Shown here: positions 16,644-24,769 of the stretch, in pieces | Layout: the number at the start of each line of letters is the position of its first letter | Position numbering within the stretch: position 1 is the stretch's first letter | Source: Nocardiopsis sinuspersici | GTDB lineage: Bacteria; Actinomycetota; Actinomycetes; Streptosporangiales; Streptosporangiaceae | Direction: 5' to 3' | Length of the DNA: 64,000 nucleotides | Assembly: GCA_008638415.1 (NCBI GenBank) | Contig: VWVT01000021.1 | Coordinates: 1 to 64,000 of the forward strand | Position numbers and translations under genes: made by a program | The notes under the pieces: model-generated | Database searches by the model: none | What the model saw: only the letters and a program-made list of their open reading frames with translations | What the model was told of the DNA's origin: nothing

Positions 16644-18218
16644 TCAGCCGGCGGCGGACCCCTCCGCCCTCGCGGCGGTGCCGCCCGAGGCCCTCCGGTC
16701 CGGGAGGAGCACACCCAGGCCCCAGTGCAGCAGCAGCCCGGTGAGCAGCCCCACGACCCAGCCGTAGTCCGCCAGCGGCGCCAGGAACGGGACCAGGCCC
16801 TCGGCCGGGAACGGCCCGGAGCCCTCGGGGGAGTGCGAACCGCCCACGGCCAGCAGCGAACCGACGCCGAAGGCCACCAGCGCGCGCCAGTTCCATCCGT
16901 GCGTGTACCAGTACTCCGATCCGCGCTCGTACAGCGCGGGCAGGTTGATCCGGGTGCGTCGCAGCAGCCAGTAGTCGGCGAGCAGGATGCCCGCCACGGT
17001 TCCCAGGACGCCGCCGACCGTGCCCAGCCACGTGAAGATGTACACGTCCTCGTTCTCCAACAGCTTCCACGGGAAGATCAGGACGCTGAGCAGGCAGGTG
17101 GTGACCGCTCCGGTGCGGAAGCTGATCAGGCGCGGCCTGAGGTTGGCCAGGTCGTAGGCCGGGCCGACCAGGTTGGCGGCGATGTTGGTGGAGACCGTGG
17201 CCAGCAGGACGACGAAGACCGCGAAGAGCAGCCCGATGCCGCTGTCCATACGCGCGACGACGTCGATCGGGTTCCACAGCGGCTCGCCGTAGACGGCGGC
17301 GGTGCCCGCCGTGACCATGACGGCCAGCAGGGAGAACAGCGTCATCGTGGTGGGCAGGCCGAGTGACTGGCCCATGACCTGGGCGCGCTGCGAGGACGAG
17401 AACCGGGTGAAGTCGCTGATGTTCAGGGTCAGTGTCGCCCAGTAGCCGATCACGCCCATCAGTGACGGGAAGAACAGCGTCCAGAAGGACGGGCCCCAGT
17501 CCAGGGGCTCACCGGAGTCCAGGGACAGCATCGCGCCGAGTCCCCCGGCCTCCACGGCCATCCACGCCAGCAGGGCGACACCGCCGAGGACCATCAGCGG
17601 CGCCGCCCACACCTGGATCCTGCGCACGCCCTCCATGCCCCACAGGATGATGCCGAGCTGGGCCGCCCAGAACAGGCCGAAGGACAGCCACAGGGTCCAC
17701 GGGTAGCCGCCGGCCACGGCCGCGCCGGTCCACCCGTCGCCGAACAGGCGCCCGAGCAGGACGTACACGCCCTGGCCGCCGACCCAGGTCTGGATGCCGT
17801 ACCAGCCGCAGGCGACCGCCCCGCGCAGCAGCGCGGGCAGGTTGGCGCCGCGCAGGCCGAAGGAGGCGCGCGCGAACACGGGGAAGGGGATGCCGTACCT
17901 GGCGCCCGCGTGGCCGGTCAGCACCATGGGCAGCAGGACGGCGAGGTTGCCCAGGACGACGGCCAGCATGGCCTGGCGCCAGTCCAGTCCCGCCGCGATC
18001 AGCCCGCTGGCCAGGGTCCAGGCCGGGATGCTGACCGACATGCTCACCCACAGGGCGCTGAAGCTGCCGGTGCCCCAGGTGCGCCGGGACATCGGGACCG
18101 GCTGGAGGTCGGAGTTGACGAAGGCTCCCTCGGGGAGGGAGGTGCCCTCGGCCAGGGAGACCCGTCCGTCGGAGTGGGTGACGACGTCGGGTACCGGGGA
18201 CGGTGGGGCGTGGATCAC
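16644..18218 (-). CDS. NCS1-family nucleobase/allantoin-type permease
   Basis: This inner-membrane symporter of 524 residues has about twelve hydrophobic segments and is predicted to import a nucleobase or related ring compound with a cation. Family landmarks include SMSVSIPAWTLASGLI in helix 1, RYGIPFPVFARASFGLRGANLPALLRG, CGWYGIQTWVGGQ and ISDFTRF. The Trp/Gln residues of GWYGIQTW are those that line the ring-binding site in the Mhp1 hydantoin transporter. No hydantoinase, allantoinase or deaminase gene is nearby, so the substrate cannot be assigned. The ATG at 18218 gives a soluble N-terminus of about 45 residues, usual for this group. Confidence 0.85.
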   Translation of the reverse strand: MIHAPPSPVPDVVTHSDGRVSLAEGTSLPEGAFVNSDLQPVPMSRRTWGTGSFSALWVSMSVSIPAWTLASGLIAAGLDWRQAMLAVVLGNLAVLLPMVLTGHAGARYGIPFPVFARASFGLRGANLPALLRGAVACGWYGIQTWVGGQGVYVLLGRLFGDGWTGAAVAGGYPWTLWLSFGLFWAAQLGIILWGMEGVRRIQVWAAPLMVLGGVALLAWMAVEAGGLGAMLSLDSGEPLDWGPSFWTLFFPSLMGVIGYWATLTLNISDFTRFSSSQRAQVMGQSLGLPTTMTLFSLLAVMVTAGTAAVYGEPLWNPIDVVARMDSGIGLLFAVFVVLLATVSTNIAANLVGPAYDLANLRPRLISFRTGAVTTCLLSVLIFPWKLLENEDVYIFTWLGTVGGVLGTVAGILLADYWLLRRTRINLPALYERGSEYWYTHGWNWRALVAFGVGSLLAVGGSHSPEGSGPFPAEGLVPFLAPLADYGWVVGLLTGLLLHWGLGVLLPDRRASGGTAARAEGSAAG

Positions 18219-18388
18219 AGGTCACCTGGTTTCGGTGGGGCGGGCAGGAGGGATGGGGCACGGCACCGGGCCCCAACGGAGTGAAACCCGCAGAAAGGGG
18301 TGGAAAGTCCGTATCTGTTCCGGACCGCCGAATATCCTCGCACGTCACACGGGGATGTGACCGAGCCGTGTGCGGGCGGCCGGGCCGG

Positions 18389-19120
18389 TCAGTCGCCGAG
18401 GTCGACCTCGACCTCGTTGCCGCCCCGGAAGCGCGCGCTCAGGCCGATGTGGGAGACGTCGGCGGCGGACTCCACGTCGAAGGCGATGCTGACGCCCACC
18501 GGGGAGCCGTCGTCGGGCAGGTCCTGCCAGATGGGGCTCCGGAGTTCGAGGGTGGCGTTGTAGTCCTCCCCGATCCGCTCGCCGGAGGAGGTGTACACGT
18601 GCTGTTCGTCGCGCCAGAACTCGCCGGCGCCCGCGTCGGCGACGTCGACGTGCACGATGAGGTACTCGCCGCGAGGGTGGTGGCCGTCGATCTCGGCGGT
18701 GACCTCGGTGCCGGTGACCGTGAAGAGCATGCCGTCGTGCTCGACGGTCTCGTTCGTGCCGGGCGTGTCCGTGGCGGTCGGCGCACGTGTCCCGCCGCTG
18801 CCCGTGCCCCCGTCGCCGCCGTCCTCGCCGCGGTCGTCGAGGACGAAGACGGTGAGCAGGGCCAGGACGACGCCGACGACGAACAGGCCGCCGCAGCCCA
18901 GGCCGACGAACAGCCAGGGGGAGGTCTTCTCCGGGCCCCGGGGATCCTGGGGGGACGGGAATCCTGGCGGGCCCGCGGGTCCGCCCGGCCCGGGAGGCCC
19001 GAAGCCGGGGGGAGGCGGCCCCATCGGAGGCCGCCCGCCGTCGGACGGCCCCGTGGACGGTCGGTCACCGGACCCGGGCCCGTGGCGGTGCGGTCCGTGC
19101 GGATCGGGTGGCTGACTCAT
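18389..19120 (-). CDS. DUF4352-type membrane-anchored protein
   Basis: The 243-residue protein has a Pro/Gly-rich cytoplasmic N-terminus of about 66 residues and one membrane segment (LFVGLGCGGLFVVGVVLALLTVFV). A disordered linker follows, then an immunoglobulin-like outer domain (ETVEHDGMLFTVTGTEV ... YLIVHVDVADAG ... IAFDVESAADVSHIGLSARF) of the telokin/DUF4352 type. Such proteins sit on the outer face of the actinobacterial membrane; their function is mostly unknown. The ATG at 19120 opens MSQPPDPHG, the common start for this class. A second DUF4352-like protein is encoded at 36790-37686. Confidence 0.75.
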   Translation of the reverse strand: MSQPPDPHGPHRHGPGSGDRPSTGPSDGGRPPMGPPPPGFGPPGPGGPAGPPGFPSPQDPRGPEKTSPWLFVGLGCGGLFVVGVVLALLTVFVLDDRGEDGGDGGTGSGGTRAPTATDTPGTNETVEHDGMLFTVTGTEVTAEIDGHHPRGEYLIVHVDVADAGAGEFWRDEQHVYTSSGERIGEDYNATLELRSPIWQDLPDDGSPVGVSIAFDVESAADVSHIGLSARFRGGNEVEVDLGD

Positions 19121-19252
19121 GGCGGGCCTGGCTTTCTGAGCGGGCGGCGGTCGGTGTGCCTCCGGTTCCCAGTGTGGAGGAGGGCCCCGCCGTTCACCGC
19201 CCACCACACGGTCCCGCCCTCGGTCGCGCGGGACCACACTGGGTCCATCCTT

Positions 19253-19266
19253 TCCTGAATCCAGGA
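19253..19266 (+). promoter_or_regulatory. candidate ArsR operator
   Basis: TCCTG-AATC-CAGGA is a perfect inverted repeat. It lies 7 bp upstream of a TACCGT -10 box (19274-19279), and the ArsR ATG begins exactly at the predicted +1 (19286). It would block RNA polymerase when bound, as expected for metal-released ArsR repressors. Confidence 0.5.
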
Positions 19267-19285
19267 TTGTGTGTACCGTTGGGGC

Positions 19286-19621
19286 ATGTTCACCCTCGCC
19301 ACCGACATCGACGCCCTGGCCCGCTTCGGCAGGGCCCTGGCCGACCCCATCCGCTGCCGGGTCCTGCTGGCCCTGCGCGAGAGCCCCGCCCATCCCGCCG
19401 ACCTGGCCGAGACCCTGGGCGTCAGCCGCACCCGCCTGTCCAACCACCTGGCATGCCTACGCGACTGCGGCCTGGTCGTGGCCGTGCCCGTGGGGCGGCG
19501 GGTCCGCTACGAACTGGCCGACGCCCGCCTGGGCCATGCCCTGGACGACCTGCGCAGCGCCGTGCTGGCCGTGGAGACCGACGCCACGTGCGTCGACGCC
19601 GAAGAGGAGGGCTGCCGCTGA
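19286..19621 (+). CDS. ArsR-family metal-responsive repressor
   Basis: This 111-residue winged-helix regulator begins with FTLATDIDALARFGRALADPIRCRVLLAL. The recognition helix follows in VSRTRLSNHLACLRDCGLV, and the wing is at VAVPVGRRVRYEL. Cysteines in HLACLRDCG and near the C-terminus (ATCVDAEEEGC) resemble the CmtR type, which binds Cd or Pb through Cys residues, but the metal is an inference. The ATG at 19286 sits at the predicted transcription start, so the mRNA is likely leaderless. Its stop codon overlaps the start of the CDF transporter gene, forming a two-gene metal-efflux operon under autoregulation. Confidence 0.85.
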   Translation: MFTLATDIDALARFGRALADPIRCRVLLALRESPAHPADLAETLGVSRTRLSNHLACLRDCGLVVAVPVGRRVRYELADARLGHALDDLRSAVLAVETDATCVDAEEEGCR

Positions 19622-20352
19622 TGTCCCGCCCGCTCGCCCCGCCGCTGAGCGAGGAACGCCGCGCCACCCTGACCCGGCGTGTGCGCCTGCTGGTGGCCGC
19701 CACCATCGCCTACAACCTCGTCGAGGCCGTCGTCGCCCTCACCGCGGGCACCCTGGCCTCCTCCACCGCCCTGATCGGCTTCGGGCTGGACTCGCTCATC
19801 GAGGTCTCCTCCGCCCTCGCGGTCGCCTGGCAGTTCTCCGCCCGCGACCCCGAGGTGCGCCAGTCCAGGGAGAGGCGGGCGCTGCGCGTCATCGCGGTGT
19901 CCTTCTTCGCCCTGGCCGCCTACGTCACCGTCGAGGCCCTGCGCTCCCTGATCGGCGGAGCCGAGGCCGAGCCCTCCACCGTCGGGATCGCGCTGGCCGC
20001 CCTGTCGGTGGTGGTCATGCCCTTCCTGTCGCTGGCCCAGCGCCGTGCGGGCCGCGGGCTGGGCTCGGCCACCGCGGTGGCCGACTCCAAGCAGACGCTG
20101 CTGTGCGCCTACCTGTCGGCCGCGCTGCTGGTCGGGCTGGGCGTCAACGCCCTGTTCGGGTGGGCCTGGGCCGACCCGCTGGTGGCGCTGGCCATCGCCG
20201 TCGTCGCCGTCCGCGAGGGGCTGGAGGCCTGGCGCGGGGACGCCTGCTGCGCCCCGGCCGGGATCGCCCTGACCGCTCCCGACACCACCGCCGGCCCCGC
20301 CGAATCCGACGAGGGGTGCGCCTGTGCCCCCGGCTGCTCCTGCTGTTCCTGA
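19621..20352 (+). CDS. cation diffusion facilitator (metal efflux) with Cys-rich tail
   Basis: This 243-residue inner-membrane antiporter is predicted to export Zn, Cd or a related ion. Helices carry the CDF sites: IAYNLVEAVVALTAG, GFGLDSLIEVSSALAVAW (site A residues in helix 2) and AVADSKQTLLCAY (helix 5). The usual cytoplasmic C-terminal ferredoxin-like domain is missing and is replaced by a short tail with GDACCAP and an end of DEGCACAPGCSCCS, seven Cys in all. That tail may sense or bind soft metals. The ATG overlaps the ArsR stop by one base, so the two are translationally coupled. Confidence 0.88.
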   Translation: MSRPLAPPLSEERRATLTRRVRLLVAATIAYNLVEAVVALTAGTLASSTALIGFGLDSLIEVSSALAVAWQFSARDPEVRQSRERRALRVIAVSFFALAAYVTVEALRSLIGGAEAEPSTVGIALAALSVVVMPFLSLAQRRAGRGLGSATAVADSKQTLLCAYLSAALLVGLGVNALFGWAWADPLVALAIAVVAVREGLEAWRGDACCAPAGIALTAPDTTAGPAESDEGCACAPGCSCCS

Positions 20353-20481
20353 TCCGTCCCCGCTCCGGCCCCGGTGTCCGCCGGGGCAGGAGCCCCCGGA
20401 GGTCCCCGTGGCCGCCGCCCCGTCCCTCTCCCCGCTGGGGCCGCTGCCGGCCGGCCTGGTCGCGGCCGTGCCCGTAGTGCT

Positions 20482-20500
20482 CCCGGCCGCGGCGGCCGGG
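20482..20500. terminator. GC-rich hairpin after the metal-efflux operon
   Basis: CCCGGCCGC and GCGGCCGGG form a 9-bp palindrome split by one base, in the 219-bp gap after the CDF gene. The gap holds nothing else beyond the flavodoxin promoter at its end. Confidence 0.35.
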
Positions 20501-20559
20501 GCGCAGGGACCGGACCCGGGAACAGTGCGGGAGACGGCGGCCGCCGTGCCCGCGGCTCC

Positions 20560-20572
20560 TAGTGTGGGGACA
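20560..20572 (+). promoter_or_regulatory. leaderless promoter of the flavodoxin-like gene
   Basis: A TAGTGT -10 hexamer at 20560-20565 is followed by exactly six bases and then the A of the ATG at 20572. That A is the expected +1, so the transcript should have no leader. Confidence 0.5.
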
Positions 20573-21030
20573 TGGCACGACTGCTCATCGTTCACCACAC
20601 GGTCTCGCCCGCCACCCAGGAGCTGCTGGGCGCGGTGCTCGACGGTGCCCGCACCGACGACATCGAGGGGGTGGAGGTGCGGACCGAGGCCGCGCTGTCG
20701 GCCACGGCCAGCGACCTGTTCGGCGCCGACGCCCTGATCCTGGGGACCCCGGCCAACATCGGCTACATGTCCGGCGCCCTCAAGGTCTTCTTCGACACGG
20801 TCTTCTACCCCGCCCAGGGAACGACCGGGGGGCTGCCGTACTCCCTGTACGTGCACGGGGACAGTGACACCTCCGGCGCGGTCCGGGCGGTCGAGTCCAT
20901 CGCCAAGGGCATCGGGTGGGAGCGCCACCGGCCGCCGGTCACCGTGACCGGCCGTCCGGACGCCGGGGCCCGGGAGGCCTGCTGGGAGCTCGGTGCCGTC
21001 ACCGCCCTGGCCGCACTGGAACGGGCGTGA
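20572..21030 (+). CDS. flavodoxin-like / NADPH-dependent FMN reductase family protein
   Basis: The 152-residue cytoplasmic protein starts with RLLIVHHTVSPATQELL, a flavodoxin-type phosphate-binding turn. It continues with ADALILGTPANIGYMSGALKVFFDTVF, the second FMN-contacting loop of this family. Length and pattern match small NAD(P)H-flavin oxidoreductases that handle quinones or oxidative stress. The immediate downstream region carries a SoxR/MerR-type box, which would fit a redox theme, but the box lies beyond this gene and controls the next one. The start is set by the leaderless promoter. Confidence 0.75.
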   Translation: MARLLIVHHTVSPATQELLGAVLDGARTDDIEGVEVRTEAALSATASDLFGADALILGTPANIGYMSGALKVFFDTVFYPAQGTTGGLPYSLYVHGDSDTSGAVRAVESIAKGIGWERHRPPVTVTGRPDAGAREACWELGAVTALAALERA

Positions 21031-21046
21031 TGCGCGCCACTCCGCA

Positions 21047-21072
21047 TTGACCTCAAGTAATATTGAGGTTGG
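21047..21072 (+). promoter_or_regulatory. SoxR/MerR-type operator-promoter
   Basis: CCTCAA-GTAATA-TTGAGG (21051-21068) is an 18-bp inverted repeat of the same arm sequence and length as the known SoxR box, and TTGACC overlaps its left edge as a -35. MerR-family activators bind such sites between widely spaced -35 and -10 elements. No MerR gene is in this window near it, so the regulator acts in trans. Confidence 0.65.
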
Positions 21073-21117
21073 AGGATCTCCACGACGAGGCACACCGCAC
21101 GTCGGACTGGAGATCCC

Positions 21118-21564
21118 ATGAACACCACCACCACCGCCGCCACCCCGACCCCCGCCACCCGACGCCCGGGCGCCCCCTGGTGGGCGGCCGGAGCCGTCTC
21201 CGTCGCCGCGGCCACCGCCGCCAACCTGGTACTCCTCGGCCTCGGCCACCTCGTGGGGGCCTCCATGGAGCATCCGGACGGAGCCGGAGGGATCGCCGCG
21301 GTGGAGGCCGGGGGAGTGGCCCTCATGAGCGCGGCCCCGCTCGCCGCCGGCTTCACCGCCGCGGTCCTGCTGTCCCTGCTGTGGAAGGGCTTCCTCCGCA
21401 CGGGCCAGATCGTCGGGACCGTGCTCGCCGCGGCCTCCACCGCGATGCCGTTCTTCGCGGGAACCGACCTCGCCACCGAGGCCGTCCTCGCCCTCATGCA
21501 CGTCGTGCTGGTCCCGGCGGTGTGGTTGGGCCTCGGCGCCGTCCGCCGCCGGGCCCTCTCCTGA
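21118..21564 (+). CDS. DUF6069-like small membrane protein
   Basis: The 148-residue protein has a Thr/Pro-rich N-terminus and four predicted membrane segments (about 22-42, 63-85, 96-116 and 122-141). The pattern resembles actinobacterial DUF6069 proteins, whose function is not known. It lies 45 bp downstream of a SoxR/MerR-type box, suggesting induction by redox-active compounds or another MerR effector. The ATG at 21118 has TGGAGATCCC just upstream. It is closed by the hairpin at 21585-21612. Confidence 0.6.
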   Translation: MNTTTTAATPTPATRRPGAPWWAAGAVSVAAATAANLVLLGLGHLVGASMEHPDGAGGIAAVEAGGVALMSAAPLAAGFTAAVLLSLLWKGFLRTGQIVGTVLAAASTAMPFFAGTDLATEAVLALMHVVLVPAVWLGLGAVRRRALS

Positions 21565-21584
21565 AACCGGTCCCGCACACGGCG

Positions 21585-21612
21585 GCGCCCCCGCCGACCG
21601 CGGCGGGGGCGC
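21585..21612. terminator. bidirectional terminator hairpin
   Basis: GCGCCCCCGCCG and CGGCGGGGGCGC are perfect 12-base arms around a 4-base loop, between the converging DUF6069-like and aminotransferase genes. Confidence 0.75.
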
Positions 21613-21633
21613 GCCGGAGGCGGGGCGGCGGGG

Positions 21634-23010
21634 TCAGAGCCGGTCCCAGGCCTCGGTGAGGACCTTGCGCAGGACGCGCTCGATCTCGTCGAACTGCTCC
21701 GGGCCGCAGGTCAGCGGCGGGGACAGTTGCACGACCGGCTCCCCCCGGTCGTCGGCGCGGCAGATGAGCCCGGCGTCGAAGAGCGCTCCGGACAGGAAGC
21801 CCTTGAGCAGCCGGTGGGACTCCTCCTCGGTGAAGGTCTCCTTGGTCTCCTTGTCCTTGACCAGCTCGATGCCGTAGAAGAACCCGTCACCGCGCACGTC
21901 GCCGACGATCGGCAGGTCCAGGAGCTTCTCCAGGGTCGCGCGAAGGACGGGCCCGTTCTCCCGGACGTTGTCGAGGACGCCCTCGCTCTCGAACAGGTCG
22001 AGGTTGGCCAGCGCCGCGGCCGCCGCCACCGGGTGCCCGGCGAAGGTGATGCCGTGCAGGAAGGCGGCCCCCTCCTCCTTGAAGGGCTCCATGAGCTTCT
22101 CGCGCGCGATGAGCCCGCCGAGCGGGACGTACCCGCTGGTGGCGCCCTTGGCGAAGGTGATCATGTCGGGCAGGTAGCCGTACCTGGTCGCCCCGAAGTA
22201 CTCGCCGAGGCGTCCGAAGGCGCAGATCACCTCGTCGGAGACCATCAGCACGCCGTGGCGGTCGCAGATCTCGCGTACCCGCTGAAGGTATCCGGGCGGC
22301 GGCGGGAAACAGCCCCCGGAGTTCTGGACGGGCTCGACGTAGACGGCGGCGACGGTCTCGGGGCCGCTCTGCACGATGGCCTCCTCGATCTGGTCGGCGG
22401 CCCAGCGGCCGAAGGCCTCCAGGTCGTCGCCGTGCCGGGGAGCGCGGTAGAAGTTCGTGTTCGGTACCTGGACCGTGCTGGGCACCAGCGGCTCGAACGG
22501 GGTCTTGATCGCCTGCAGGCCCGTGATCGACAGGGCGCCCATGCTGGTCCCGTGGTAGGCGAGCCTCCTGCTGATCACCTTGTGCCGGGTGGGCTCACCG
22601 ATCGCCTTGAAGTACTGGCGGGCCAGCTTCCAGGCCGACTCGACCGCCTCGGAGCCGCTCGTGGTGAAGAAGACCCGGTCGAGGTCGCCCGGCGCCAGCC
22701 CCGCGAGGCGGTCGGCCAGTTCGACCGCCCTGGGGTGCGCGTAGGTCCAGATCGGGAAGTAGGCCAGTTCACGCGCCTGCTCGGCGATGGCGTCGGCGAT
22801 CTCGGACCGGCCGTGGCCCACCTGCGAGACGAACAGGCCGGCCAGGCCGTCCAGATACCTGTTCCCGTCGGAGTCGTAGACGTAGGCGCCCTCGCCCCGG
22901 GTGATGACGGGAACGTCGGCGTCGTCGTAGGCGGCCATCTCCGTGAAGTGCATCCACAGATGGTCCTTGGCGGCCCGCTGGAGTTGCTCCGGGCTCAGGT
23001 GCGCTGCCAC
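21634..23010 (-). CDS. class III aminotransferase, putrescine/omega-amino acid type
   Basis: This PLP enzyme of 458 residues is predicted to move the terminal amino group of a diamine or omega-amine to pyruvate or 2-oxoglutarate. Landmarks are TTSGSEAVESAWKLARQY, RRLAYHGTSMGAL, VSDEVICAFGR (Asp259, pairing with the pyridine nitrogen) and the Schiff-base Lys288 in FAKGATSGYVPLGG. The pattern is that of SpuC-like putrescine:pyruvate transaminases. It is divergent from an aldehyde dehydrogenase and polyamine ABC transporter genes, which supports that role. GTG 23010 is preferred over an upstream extension because TTGGAGAACCAA precedes it and the product then starts at AAHLSPEQLQ. Confidence 0.85.
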   Translation of the reverse strand: MAAHLSPEQLQRAAKDHLWMHFTEMAAYDDADVPVITRGEGAYVYDSDGNRYLDGLAGLFVSQVGHGRSEIADAIAEQARELAYFPIWTYAHPRAVELADRLAGLAPGDLDRVFFTTSGSEAVESAWKLARQYFKAIGEPTRHKVISRRLAYHGTSMGALSITGLQAIKTPFEPLVPSTVQVPNTNFYRAPRHGDDLEAFGRWAADQIEEAIVQSGPETVAAVYVEPVQNSGGCFPPPPGYLQRVREICDRHGVLMVSDEVICAFGRLGEYFGATRYGYLPDMITFAKGATSGYVPLGGLIAREKLMEPFKEEGAAFLHGITFAGHPVAAAAALANLDLFESEGVLDNVRENGPVLRATLEKLLDLPIVGDVRGDGFFYGIELVKDKETKETFTEEESHRLLKGFLSGALFDAGLICRADDRGEPVVQLSPPLTCGPEQFDEIERVLRKVLTEAWDRL

Positions 23011-23237
23011 TTGGTTCTCCAAGATCGCTGGGTGGTGCGGGGACCGTGGAGGTCGACCCGGGGGTCTTAACAGAACCCACTCAATAGAAATAGTGGCATC
23101 TATGGCCCTTCTGTCAAGTATCCGTCGAGAAACAGAAACTTTACAACGGAATCCCTTGAATGCACGAGTCACGGGTGGCAGTGTGACGGATCACAGCCCA
23201 TGTGCGCCGAGAACGCACCCGACCGCAGGGAGCCGTA
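23011..23237. promoter_or_regulatory. divergent promoter region of the polyamine cluster
   Basis: This 227-bp AT-richer spacer separates the aminotransferase and aldehyde dehydrogenase genes. CCACT (23077-23081) and AGTGG (23092-23096) form an inverted repeat with a 10-bp centre that could bind a shared regulator. Promoters for both directions must lie here. Confidence 0.45.
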
Positions 23238-24686
23238 GTGACCCAGGAGCCCGGACCCGACCACCTCCGTAACTTCGTCGACGGCGAGTACGTCGACACC
23301 GTGGACGGGATGCGCGGCGACCTCGTCGACCCGTCCACCGGAAAGGTCTTCGCCACGGCCCCGGTGTCCACGGCGGAGGACGTCGACAACGCCTTCAAGG
23401 CGGCCCAGCGCGCCTTCGACTCCGGATGGCGCGACCGGACCCCCGCCGAACGGCAGATCGCCCTCAACAAGTTCGCCGACCGGGTGGAGGAGCGCGCGGA
23501 CGAGCTGGTCGACGCCGAGGTCCGCAACTGCGGCAAGCCGGTCGGCCTCACCCGGACCGAGGAGATCGGCCAGGTCCTGGACGCACTGCGCTTCTTCGCG
23601 GGCGCCACCCGCAACCTGGAGGGGCGTGCCGCGGGCGAGTACCTCGCCGACCACACCTCCTGGACCCGTCGGGAGCCGCTGGGCGTCGTCGGCCAGATCA
23701 CGCCGTGGAACTACCCCATGGCCATGGCGGCCTGGAAGATCGGCCCGGCCCTGGCCGCGGGCAACACCATCGTCCTCAAGCCCTCCGACACCACCCCGGT
23801 CTCCACGCTGCTGCTCGCCGAGATCGCCGCCGAGTTCCTCCCGCCCGGCGTGTTCAACGTCGTCGCCGGGGACCGCGGCACCGGCCGCGCCCTGGTGGAC
23901 CACCCCGCGCCGCGGCTGATCTCCCTCACCGGCTCCACCCGTGCCGGGTACGAGGTCGCCCAGGCCGGGTCCAGGGACCTCAAGCGCCTGCACCTGGAAC
24001 TGGGCGGCAAGGCGCCGGTCGTGGTCTTCGACGACGCCGACGTCGAGCGCGCCGCCGCCGGGATCGCCGAGGCCGGGTACTTCAACGCCGGGCAGGACTG
24101 CACCGCCGCCACGCGCGTGCTGGCGGCGCCGGGGATCCACGACGACCTCGCCGCCGCCCTCGCCGAACAGGCGCGCGGCACCGTCACCGCCCCGCCCAGC
24201 AACCCCGACGCCGCCTACGGCCCGCTCAACAACGCCGACCAGCTGGCCCGGGTGAGCGGCTTCCTGGACCGCGTCCCCGACCACGCCGAGGTCCTCGCCG
24301 GAGGCTCCCGGGTCGGCGACGAGGGCTTCTTCCACGCGCCGACCGTGGTATCCGGCCTGCGCCAGGGCGACGAGATGGTCACCGACGAGATCTTCGGACC
24401 GGTCATCACCGTGCAGCGCTTCACCGACGAGGACACCGCTGTGAGCTGGGCCAACTCCGTCGAGTACGGTTTGGCGTCCAGCGTGTGGACCCGCGACCAC
24501 GCACGCGCCCTGCGGGTCTCGCGCCGCCTGGACTTCGGCTGCGTGTGGATCAACACCCACATCCCGATCACCGCGGAGATGCCGCACGGCGGCTTCAAGC
24601 ACTCCGGCTACGGCAAGGACCTGTCGATGTACTCCTTCGACGAGTACACCCGCGTCAAGCACGTCATGAGCTACATCGGCGACTGA
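23238..24686 (+). CDS. aldehyde dehydrogenase, gamma-aminobutyraldehyde type
   Basis: This NAD(P)-dependent enzyme of 482 residues is predicted to oxidise 4-aminobutyraldehyde, the product of putrescine transamination, to 4-aminobutyrate. The ALDH signature is complete: ITPWNYPMAMAAWK, the cofactor-site LKPSDTTP, the catalytic base Glu254 in LELGGKAP and the nucleophile Cys288 in NAGQDCTAAT, and late EIFGPV and KHSGYGKD. The pattern is closest to the PatD/betaine-aldehyde group. The GTG at 23238 has GCAGGGAG upstream. It heads the run to potA, potD, potB and potC, so uptake and oxidation are likely co-expressed. Confidence 0.88.
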   Translation: MTQEPGPDHLRNFVDGEYVDTVDGMRGDLVDPSTGKVFATAPVSTAEDVDNAFKAAQRAFDSGWRDRTPAERQIALNKFADRVEERADELVDAEVRNCGKPVGLTRTEEIGQVLDALRFFAGATRNLEGRAAGEYLADHTSWTRREPLGVVGQITPWNYPMAMAAWKIGPALAAGNTIVLKPSDTTPVSTLLLAEIAAEFLPPGVFNVVAGDRGTGRALVDHPAPRLISLTGSTRAGYEVAQAGSRDLKRLHLELGGKAPVVVFDDADVERAAAGIAEAGYFNAGQDCTAATRVLAAPGIHDDLAAALAEQARGTVTAPPSNPDAAYGPLNNADQLARVSGFLDRVPDHAEVLAGGSRVGDEGFFHAPTVVSGLRQGDEMVTDEIFGPVITVQRFTDEDTAVSWANSVEYGLASSVWTRDHARALRVSRRLDFGCVWINTHIPITAEMPHGGFKHSGYGKDLSMYSFDEYTRVKHVMSYIGD

Positions 24687-24769
24687 GCCCTCCCGTCGAG
24701 CCGCCCCGCGCGGCCCGGGCCCCGCCGCGAGTCCGCGGCAAGAACGAGACTGACAGGAAATACCCCACC

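Noticed and set aside
16644..18218. Assignment of the NCS1 permease as a cytosine or allantoin transporter
   Set aside because: Family membership is clear, but no catabolic neighbour supports a specific substrate, so no gene symbol was given.
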